From: Clostridia bacterium | GTDB taxonomy: Bacteria > Bacillota > Clostridia > TANB77 > CAG-508 | NCBI GenBank assembly: GCA_900754085.1 | Contig: CAAEBO010000005.1 | Location: 1-58,390 of the forward strand | Direction of reading: 5' to 3' | DNA: 58,390 nt | Program-made: the position numbers and the translations under genes | Shown here: piece by piece, positions 25,800 through 33,900 of the stretch | Layout: each line of letters begins with the position of its first letter | How positions within the stretch are numbered: position 1 is the stretch's first letter | Notes under the pieces: model-generated | The model's database searches: none | What the model saw: the letters and a program-made list of their open reading frames with translations, nothing else | What the model was told of the DNA's origin: nothing

Positions 25800-26144
25800 A
25801 TGTATATGACATATATAAAAATAGACAATGAAGAATATATTACTGTTAAAGACGCATATTTAAATCTATGCGTTGTAAGAAATGCAATATCAAAAAAAAT
25901 AAAATTCTTAGAAAAGAATGGATATATATTAAGAGTAAAAAATAAAAGGCCTGAAATTTATATCAGCAGAAAAGGATATGAAAAACTAAAAGAAGAAAGA
26001 ATACAGTATTTAGATAAAATGATTAATGATGAAAATAACAAAGGACTAAGAGAATATTATATGAATTTAAAAGAAGCAATAGAAAAACCTGAGTTATGGG
26101 ATAAATTTCATGAAAAATCAATAATACATTATATATTTTTTTGA
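25800..26144 (+). CDS. Small winged-helix-like protein of unknown function
   Basis: No family recognised. The roughly 114-residue product has a winged-helix feel: NAISKKIKFLEKNGYILRV (recognition-helix-like), then KRPEIYISRKGYEKLKEE (wing), near residues 30-65, and an amphipathic C-terminal end. It starts within 10 nt of the MazG stop. ATG 25800 and ATG 25806 are both possible, as neither has a strong ribosome binding site. It could be the operon's regulator. Confidence 0.5.
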   Translation: MYMTYIKIDNEEYITVKDAYLNLCVVRNAISKKIKFLEKNGYILRVKNKRPEIYISRKGYEKLKEERIQYLDKMINDENNKGLREYYMNLKEAIEKPELWDKFHEKSIIHYIFF

Positions 26145-26196
26145 TCGATAGCATTTTATAAAGACGATAAATTTAATGATTGAGAAAGAGGAATAT

Positions 26197-26553
26197 ATGC
26201 AAAAAGAAAAAATTGAAGAAATTTTAAATAAATATAAACTCATTAATTTAGATAATAAATTATATATGGAAAAAATAATATATAATTTAGATAAATTTGA
26301 TAGAGGAGAATGTATTTATCCATGCGATGATATTTATTGGCCATTTAGAGTAAATAAGGATCTTGTATATGCCGTATTAGATACACTTGAAAAAGAAAAC
26401 ATCTTAAAAAAACATGTTTTTTTGAGATGTTGTAGATGTGGTAGAGAAAGGATTATAAATACATATCTAATGAAAAATGAAGAAATTATATGTGAAGAAT
26501 GTGGTGCTGATAATGATGATAAAAGCTGCATAATAGCATATGAAGTATTATAA
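26197..26553 (+). CDS. Small zinc-ribbon protein of unknown function
   Basis: No family recognised. The 118-residue product has a zinc ribbon near its end: RCCRCGRE...IICEECG (CxxC, 20-residue gap, CxxC), and a helical front with a YPCDDIYWPF motif. The FRVNKDLVYAVLDTLEKENIL part may be a winged helix. Start 26197 is chosen because AGAGGAA is 5 nt upstream; 26176 is an alternative. It is in the same direction and spacing as its neighbours. Confidence 0.5.
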   Translation: MQKEKIEEILNKYKLINLDNKLYMEKIIYNLDKFDRGECIYPCDDIYWPFRVNKDLVYAVLDTLEKENILKKHVFLRCCRCGRERIINTYLMKNEEIICEECGADNDDKSCIIAYEVL

Positions 26554-26573
26554 TTAAGTTGGGGGCAATTATT

Positions 26574-28535
26574 ATGATAGTATATGAAGCGACAAAGCAA
26601 CTATTTGTGGAAGATGTTGTACAAGATAGGATTGAAGAAAACATAGATAGAAAATTTTATGAAAAAATGGGATATCATACATCTAAATCTGAAAGAAATG
26701 CCTGGAATAACTCTATGCAATATATGATGAAAGTTTTAATAGACAATAATATTCCTGGAAATGTAGGAATAGCAATTGAGTTCAAAATACCTAATACATC
26801 AAAAAGAGTGGATTTTATAATAACAGGGAAAGATGGAAAATTAAAAAATACTGCTATTATAGTTGAATTAAAGCAATGGACTGAGGCAGATATTGTAAGT
26901 GGAAAAGACGGAATTGTAAAAGCAGTTACTGGACATGCATTAAGAGAAGTAGCACATCCATCATATCAAGCATGGTCATATGCAACAACAATAGAAGACT
27001 ACAACGAAACTGTACAAGATAGACAAATTGATTTACATCCATGTGCATATTTGCATAATTATTTAGCAGTTACACCACCAACTTTGTTATCCGATGATTA
27101 TAAAACTTATTTAGAAAAAGCACCAGCATTTATAAAGGGTGATGTTGAAAAGTTAAGAGATTTTATAAATAAGTATATTAAATATGGTGATGACAAAGAA
27201 ACTTTATATATGATTGAGAATGGAAAAATTAGACCATCTAAATCATTACAAGATGCCTTATCAAGTATGTTGAAAGGTAATGAAGAATTTGTAATGATAG
27301 ATGATCAAAAACTTGTATATGAAACAGCACTAGATATGGCTAGAAAATCATATAGAGACGGAAATAAAAGAGTATTAATTGTTAAAGGGGGACCAGGTAC
27401 AGGAAAATCAGTATTAGCGATTAACTTGTTAGTAAAATTAACAAATGAAAATATGGTTTGCTCATATGTAACAAAGAATGCAGCACCAAGAAATGTATAT
27501 GCAACAAAATTGAGTGGAGATTTTAGAAAAACAAGAATAAATAATTTATTTAAAGGATCAGGTTCTTTTGTTGAATCATCTGAAAATGAATTTGATGTAT
27601 TAATTGTTGATGAAGCACATAGATTAAACGCAAAATCAGGAATGTTTCAAAATTTAGGAGAAAATCAAATAAAAGAAATTATAAAAGCTTCTAAATTTTC
27701 AATATTTTTTATAGATGAATCTCAAAGAGTAACTTTAAAAGATATTGGAAGTGTTGAAGAAATACAAAAGTATATTGGACAAGCAAATGCAGAATCAGAA
27801 GTAATGGAATTAGAATCACAATTTAGATGTAATGGATCAGATGGATATATTGCATGGTTAGATGATGTGCTAGATATTAGAAAAACAGCTAATAATGAGG
27901 GATTTGATTTGGATTATGATATTAAGATATGTGATGATCCTAATGAAGTAAGAGATATAATTTTTAAAAAAAATAAAATCAATAATAAAGCTAGATTACT
28001 TGCAGGATATTGCTGGAATTGGATAAAAGATGGAAAAAATAGATCAGACGTATTCGATATAACAATTCCTGAATATAATTTTGCAATGAGTTGGAATTTA
28101 GGTAATAGTCAAACATGGGCAATTGATCCTAATTCAGTAAATGAAGTAGGATGTATACATACTTGTCAAGGGCTAGAATTTGACTATGTAGGTGTAATTA
28201 TAGGTAATGATTTAAGATATGAGGATAATAAAATAGTTACAGATGTTACAGAAAGAGCAAAAACTGACCAATCAATAAAGGGAATATATAAAATGGCTCA
28301 GAAAGATTTTGATAAGGCTATGAAAGTTGCTGATGAAATAATAAAAAATACTTATAGGACTTTGATGACTAGAGGACAAAAAGGTTGTTATATTTATTGT
28401 ACAGATAAAAAATTATCAGATTATTTAAAGAAGAGATTAAATCAAAATGAAGGCATAGTTTATCCTATTGATGAAGAGGAACATTACAGTGATTTAATGG
28501 TTGCAGAAGATAGTGAAGAATATAGATATGAATAA
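26574..28535 (+). CDS. PD-(D/E)XK nuclease-like / DUF2075 ATPase (helicase-like) fusion
   Basis: A 653-residue protein. Residues 60-130 look like a PD-(D/E)XK nuclease: RVDFIITG near residue 78 and AIIVELKQW near residue 97 (D...ExK). Residues 255-640 are a superfamily-1-like DUF2075 ATPase: Walker A KGGPGTGKSVLAINL near residue 271, Walker B VLIVDEAHRL near residue 344, FIDESQRV as motif III-like, and a C-terminal YRTLMTRGQKGCYIY (motif VI-like). It probably moves on or unwinds nucleic acid and cuts it. ATG 26574 is preferred to TTG 26559 because GGGGG lies 8 nt before it. It follows the three pyrophosphatase genes and may be the effector or sensor of that set. Confidence 0.75.
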   Translation: MIVYEATKQLFVEDVVQDRIEENIDRKFYEKMGYHTSKSERNAWNNSMQYMMKVLIDNNIPGNVGIAIEFKIPNTSKRVDFIITGKDGKLKNTAIIVELKQWTEADIVSGKDGIVKAVTGHALREVAHPSYQAWSYATTIEDYNETVQDRQIDLHPCAYLHNYLAVTPPTLLSDDYKTYLEKAPAFIKGDVEKLRDFINKYIKYGDDKETLYMIENGKIRPSKSLQDALSSMLKGNEEFVMIDDQKLVYETALDMARKSYRDGNKRVLIVKGGPGTGKSVLAINLLVKLTNENMVCSYVTKNAAPRNVYATKLSGDFRKTRINNLFKGSGSFVESSENEFDVLIVDEAHRLNAKSGMFQNLGENQIKEIIKASKFSIFFIDESQRVTLKDIGSVEEIQKYIGQANAESEVMELESQFRCNGSDGYIAWLDDVLDIRKTANNEGFDLDYDIKICDDPNEVRDIIFKKNKINNKARLLAGYCWNWIKDGKNRSDVFDITIPEYNFAMSWNLGNSQTWAIDPNSVNEVGCIHTCQGLEFDYVGVIIGNDLRYEDNKIVTDVTERAKTDQSIKGIYKMAQKDFDKAMKVADEIIKNTYRTLMTRGQKGCYIYCTDKKLSDYLKKRLNQNEGIVYPIDEEEHYSDLMVAEDSEEYRYE

Positions 28536-28561
28536 AAAATATATAGATAAGGAATTTGATT

Positions 28562-28747
28562 ATGGAAATTAAGTGCTTAATTTGTGAAGATATAATTGAA
28601 TCAAAAAGTGTACATGATTTAGTATCTTGTAAATGTGAATCTTGTTATATTGACAGTGGAAGTTATTATGCTCATATAGGCGAGAAAGATTTTAGCAAAA
28701 TAGTTAAAATTTTAGATGATGGAACAGAAGTTAAAGCCGATAATTGA
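28562..28747 (+). CDS. Small Cys-rich (zinc-binding) protein
   Basis: A 61-residue protein with MEIKCLICEDIIESK, then HDLVSCKCESCYIDSGSYYA: CxxC, then CxCxxC, a compact zinc-binding fold seen in small clostridial proteins of unknown role. AAGGA is 8 nt before ATG 28562. It is 26 nt after the DUF2075 gene, probably the last gene of that operon, with a terminator after it. Confidence 0.6.
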   Translation: MEIKCLICEDIIESKSVHDLVSCKCESCYIDSGSYYAHIGEKDFSKIVKILDDGTEVKADN

Positions 28748-28775
28748 TATTAATATGTGAATAACAAAAGAAAAG

Positions 28776-28823
28776 CAAAATAATATAAAGATAATAAAAT
28801 TGCACAATTATTTTGTTTTTTTT
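28776..28823 (+). terminator. Terminator between the DUF2075 operon and the ATP-grasp operon
   Basis: CAAAATAAT / ATTATTTTG stem with an A-rich loop, followed by eight T. It separates two cargo transcription units. Confidence 0.7.
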
Positions 28824-28851
28824 GATAATAAAAGACAAGTTTTGACAAATT

Positions 28852-28879
28852 TTGCAATTTAAAGATGTTACTATATAAA
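28852..28879 (+). promoter_or_regulatory. Putative promoter of the ATP-grasp operon
   Basis: TTGCAA and TATAAA with a 16-nt spacer lie about 180 nt before the peptide gene. The rest of the 310-nt gap shows nothing more. Confidence 0.4.
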
Positions 28880-29057
28880 TATAGAAATAAAATTGTAAAA
28901 TAGAATTGTTTCATTTTTATGATTTTAAAATTTAGAAGAAGACAATATTATAGTTCAGTTACGAAATGTATAATTATCTAATCTAATTAATGAAATAGTA
29001 GATTTATACAATAAAAAAGAATTACTAGTTAATATATAGTAAAGGAAAGGAGCTGCT

Positions 29058-29261
29058 ATGAAAAAACATATTTTAGAAGAAAAGGCTTATACATATGAAT
29101 TGACAAAAAACAAAATAAAAATGAAAGGGTATTTGTTTAATGACATCAAGGGATTTTGGGTTACAAAAGAAGGAATACCCTGTATGGAAGATGGTAATTT
29201 TTCAAAACCAACTTCAAAAAAATGTGATGTTGAAACAGGAGAGGATCAAAAAGGTGAATAA
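29058..29261 (+). CDS. 67-residue peptide, candidate precursor for the adjacent ATP-grasp enzyme
   Basis: No family recognised. It has an excellent ribosome binding site (AAAGGAAAGGAGCTGCT) and overlaps the ATP-grasp gene by 8 nt. The front half is Lys-rich (KAYTYELTKNKIKMKGYLFN), then FWVTKEGIPCMEDGNF, and the tail is rich in Thr, Ser, Lys, Glu and Asp (SKPTSKKCDVETGEDQKGE). Graspetide precursors have a leader followed by a Thr/Ser plus Glu/Asp/Lys core cross-linked by an ATP-grasp ligase, so the tail is chemically suitable. The assignment as a precursor is inference from gene order, overlap and composition. Confidence 0.6.
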   Translation: MKKHILEEKAYTYELTKNKIKMKGYLFNDIKGFWVTKEGIPCMEDGNFSKPTSKKCDVETGEDQKGE

Positions 29262-30213
29262 AGAAATAGAAGTACTTATTATTTCAAATTTAATGGATTT
29301 TACAACAGATTTAATATGTATTGAATTAAATAAAAGGAATGTGAAATACATAAGATTGAATAGAGATATGTTTAATAAATATAAAATAAAAATTGATATA
29401 GAAAGTACAAGTATGTTAGTTGAGATAAACGGGGAAGAATATATTATTTCAGATAGAAGTTTGATTTCAATTTATTATAGAGCGCCTGTATTTTTAAGAG
29501 AAAATTCTAATGAAACTTTAGACATAGAAAAACAACTATATCGTTCACAATGGATGTCATTCATAAGAAATCTTTCAATTTTTGAAAATTGTAGATGGAT
29601 AAACAATCCTAATTCTACATTTAAAGCAGAAGATAAATTATTACAACTAAAAAAAGCTAAGGAAATAGGGTTTGATATTCCTTATACATTATTAGTGAAT
29701 TCTTTAAATTATTTAAATATTAAAGATGATGAACAATATGTTGTAAAATCATTAGATACAGTGCTATTAAAACATGATAACAAAGAGTTATTTGCATATA
29801 CAAATATAATATCAGGTAAAGAATTAAAAAGGTCAAGATTAGATATTGCACCAATTATTTTTCAAAAATATATTGATAACAAAACTGATATAAGAGTTAC
29901 AGTTATAGGAAGTAAGATAATTCCAGTGAGAATAGAAAAAAATAGCATTGGTATAAAGGGAGATTGGAGATTAGAAAAAGAAAATATAGAATATAATGCA
30001 ATGAAGTTACCAAAAGAAATTGAGGAAAAATGTGTAAAAATACTTGAAACATTTAAATTGGAATTTGCTGGGATTGATTTAATAGAAAGTAATGGAAAGT
30101 ACTATTTTATCGAGATAAATCCAACGGGTGAATGGGCTTGGCTAAATGAAAAAAGTAATTGTAGAATAGATGAAGCAATTTGCGATTATTTATTAATGAA
30201 GGATGTGAAATAA
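29254..30213 (+). CDS. ATP-grasp ligase of the graspetide (MvdD/TgnB-like) type
   Basis: A 319-residue ATP-grasp enzyme, the usual size for graspetide ligases. It starts with EVLIISNLMDFTTDLICIEL, has ISIYYRAPVF near residue 80 (the YxRxP element), WINNPNSTFKAEDKLLQLKKAKEIG, the ATP-binding Lys in YVVKSL, QKYIDNKTDIRVTVIG, KGDWRLE, and the metal-binding end AGIDLIESN...YYFIEINPTGEWAWL near residue 290. These elements match enzymes that form ester or amide links in peptides. The start is GTG 29254 inside the peptide gene, after AGGAGAGGATC, so the two are translationally coupled. Confidence 0.8.
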   Translation: MNKEIEVLIISNLMDFTTDLICIELNKRNVKYIRLNRDMFNKYKIKIDIESTSMLVEINGEEYIISDRSLISIYYRAPVFLRENSNETLDIEKQLYRSQWMSFIRNLSIFENCRWINNPNSTFKAEDKLLQLKKAKEIGFDIPYTLLVNSLNYLNIKDDEQYVVKSLDTVLLKHDNKELFAYTNIISGKELKRSRLDIAPIIFQKYIDNKTDIRVTVIGSKIIPVRIEKNSIGIKGDWRLEKENIEYNAMKLPKEIEEKCVKILETFKLEFAGIDLIESNGKYYFIEINPTGEWAWLNEKSNCRIDEAICDYLLMKDVK

Positions 30214-30218
30214 TAGAA

Positions 30219-30779
30219 ATGTTTTTATTATATGATTTGTATAAAACCAATAAATTAATAAAAGAAAAGGAAAAAAGGCTTGATTTAGATCAGTATGCAA
30301 TGCAAGAAAGAACAATTAAAAATTATAAGAAAGCTAATAAAGATGAATTAAAAAAATATAATGAATTTTTAATAAATGTAAAAAAAGAATTAGAAGATAA
30401 GGTTAAGTCAATTTTAATAGCTATTACAATATCAACAACACTATCATTTAATTTTGTTAAATTTATTCAAGAATATTTAAATAACAATATATACATATAT
30501 TATATAGCTTTTGCTTTTGGCATTATTGTTCTGATATATATGGCTTTAGCGGGAATATTAGCTTTATATAGTATTAGTGAAATAAATCAAATCGCTATAA
30601 ATAAGCCAGATGAAAGTAAAAAGCAAATAAGTAACAATATAGAATTTAATATATTACAAAATATCAAAAGAAATAATTATATGAATACAAGTTATAAGTG
30701 TATTTATAGAGCATTAATAATATTCATACTTTTTATATTAATGTCATTTACATATATTATTATGAATAAAAAGTTTTAA
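30219..30779 (+). CDS. Three-segment membrane protein with an N-terminal coiled coil
   Basis: No family recognised. Residues 10-65 are a charged helix (IKEKEKRLDLDQYAMQER), then hydrophobic segments at about 69-89, 94-121 and 164-183, with a short charged loop between the second and third. It starts about 5 nt after the ATP-grasp stop (30219; ATG 30180 inside that gene is an alternative). Being the third gene of the peptide/ATP-grasp operon, it could export the modified peptide, be its target, or be a membrane effector. It is not an ABC transporter, and no protease lies nearby. Confidence 0.6.
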   Translation: MFLLYDLYKTNKLIKEKEKRLDLDQYAMQERTIKNYKKANKDELKKYNEFLINVKKELEDKVKSILIAITISTTLSFNFVKFIQEYLNNNIYIYYIAFAFGIIVLIYMALAGILALYSISEINQIAINKPDESKKQISNNIEFNILQNIKRNNYMNTSYKCIYRALIIFILFILMSFTYIIMNKKF

Positions 30780-30960
30780 ATAAAGTATGAAAATAAATAT
30801 AAATAAGAAATTGTAATAAAGTTATAAAATATGGAAAATTATATTCGGATATAAAATGCAAAGGTATAAATAAAGAATAGTTAAATTTAGATAGGATTAT
30901 AGATGAAATTAGTATGAAAAATTAAACAATAATGTGAAAGATGAAGAAGGAGCATAAAAT

Positions 30961-33900
30961 ATGAAGTATTCTGCTGATAGAATGGAATTTATTATAGATT
31001 ACATGTCTGCTTATAAACAAAAAATAGAAATGGCAAATAAGATGGGATTGTTAGATTCTGCAAAAATGTTTGAATTGTTTGCCGAAGAAATTTGCAAATT
31101 ATATTATGGAGTGAATTTTCACAACTTAAACGAGAGTACCTGCAATTTTCCATATTTTGATTTAATTTCAGATGATGAAAGAATTTTAGTCCAAGTAAGT
31201 ACAGTAAGTGATGTACACCAAAAAATAAAAAAGACTTTAGAAAATATAAGAGACGATAAGAAGAATCGATTTGCAAAGATTAATAGTGTATATTTTTTTG
31301 TATTACAAAATGATAGTATAAAAAATATTAAGGATTATACTGGTGCAAATCAAATTGGGAATATATCATTTATAAAAGAAAATAATTTAATTACGACACA
31401 AGATATTATAAATAAAGCACAAAATGACTTAATATTCCAAGAAAAATTATATAGTTTAATAAAAATTGAATTTGAAAGTTTTAATGAGTGGGCAAGAAAA
31501 TTAGAAGATGCTTTAGATAATAGTAAAAATATAGGAATTAGTAATATAGAAACAAAAATTAATGATGAGTATGTAATAGATAGACACGAATTGATAGAAA
31601 AAATGAGAAAAGACAATGCTAAGTTTATTTCTGTTCAAGGAAGAGAAGGTGTTGGTAAAACTGTAATTTGTAAAAAGTTTATTGAAGACGAAAATATGGT
31701 CTTATATGCACGTGCAGAAAGATTTTTAGAAGAAACTCATTTAGAAAAAATCTGGAATTTAGATATTAGGAGAATCCTGGAATGTCTTAATGGTAAAAAA
31801 ATTATTTTTTTCATTGATGCTTTAGAATTTATTGCCGATGCTTCTAAAACAAAATTTGATTTGTTAGAATCATTATACAATGTTGTACAAAAATATGAAA
31901 ATGCATATATAATAACATCGTGTAGGACAAGTGATAAAAATGCTTTTATAAAAATAGAATCAAAATATAATATAGTTGATTACGATGTTAATGAAATTAA
32001 TGAATGTGAATTAAAAGATTTAGAAAAACAGTATCCATTAATTAAGAAAATGTCTCAAGATAAAAAATATGAAAGTTTATTAAAAACACCATTTTATATA
32101 AACATAATGATAAAAAATAGTGTAGATATCGATAATATAACGGATATTAATAAATTTAGAGAGTATATATGGAATAATATAATTTGTTTAAAGAATAATG
32201 AAAATAAATATAAAATCAACCTAAAAGATATTGAAGATGCGATAAATAAAATTGTTTTTGACAGAGCACAGAAATTCACATTAGGAATAAAAGAAACAGA
32301 TATTGATTCAAGAATTTTAAATGTTTTAGAAACTGAAGGAATTATTACTTATAATAATGAGGGAATTAGATTAAAATACGATATTTATGAAGATATTTGT
32401 TTTGAAAATTTTTTTGACAATACATATTGTGATTGTAAAGGTAAATATCAGGATTTTTATAAAAATATTGAAAAGATAGGAAGATGTGTATATAGAAGGT
32501 ATCAAATATGGATAGCAAATAAATTATTAGCTAAAGAAAATAGGGATAAATTTATATATAATTTAATATTTGACAATGAAATATCAGAAGAATGGAAAAA
32601 GCAGACAGAAATAGGAATTGTAAAGTCTAATTATAGTAATTCTTTTTTTGAAGAGAATGAGATGGAAATTTTAGAGAAAGGTTTATTACTAGAATTTATT
32701 GATATAATTAATTTATATTCGTATGATGCTAAAATTGTAAACTATGAAGATTTTTCCGATGTTCAACTTATTCCTGTTGGAGCTGGAAGAGAAAATATAA
32801 TAAGCATTGTAGAAAAAAACAATATATATTGTAAGAACATTATAAATAAAAATAAAATAGTGAAATTATGCTTAGATTATATTGAACAAAGAAAACAAAA
32901 AGAAAGTATAACAAAAAAAATATGCACAATTATGCAATTTTATATAGAAGAATCTTTTAAAGAGGAAACTTTTAATATATTGGATGAAATCAATAAATGT
33001 TTGATTGTAACTTTTAAGCTTTCAAATTATTGTAAAGCTTGGTTAAATACTTTTTTTGGCAAAATAATAGAATACTATAATGGAACTGATACAAAGAAAA
33101 GGAGAATTGCTAAAAAGATTATCGAATTTACAATAAAAAATTCATGGCCTCAACTTACTGTAGATTTTCCAGAAAAATTATGTGATATGGCGAGTATGAT
33201 ATGGAAAAAGGAAAAAGAAGATAACAGATTTTACTATATAGAAGATAACCCATATGGATTAAGAGATGATTATGATCACTTATATCCTAATGTAAAAAAC
33301 AATATATTCCTTTGGAATATATTTAGAAATAACTTTTGGAAAGGCTTAGATTGGGCAATAAAATTTGTAAATGAATGTGTAGAAAAATATGCTCGAAATT
33401 ATCCAGAAAATCTTATGAAAATAAAATTGATTTTTATAGATGAGAATAATATACAAAGAGAATATTATGGAAATCCTAATATATGGATGGGATGCACAGA
33501 GGATCACCATGTTCACAATTTATTAAGTGATATTGTTTATAATATTAAAGAAACAATGATTAATTACATTGATAAAAATATATGCGACAAAGATACTCTT
33601 AAATTTTTAGAATACATAAGAAGCAAAATATATAAAGAATCAAATAATATTTTACTACTAACTGTAGTAGAATCCATAGGAATGCACTATCAAAATGAGT
33701 TTCCAGGCTATGCACTTGATTTAATATCTAGCATAGATATTGTGGAATGGGATATATCAAGATATGCAACATATTTATCAAACCCACAATTAGAGATGCT
33801 AAAAAAACAAATATTTCAAAAAGTAGGTATTCCTGGTATAAAAAATAGGTATTCAAAAGATTCAAAATGTAATATTAGTATAGAACAATATGCACAAAAT

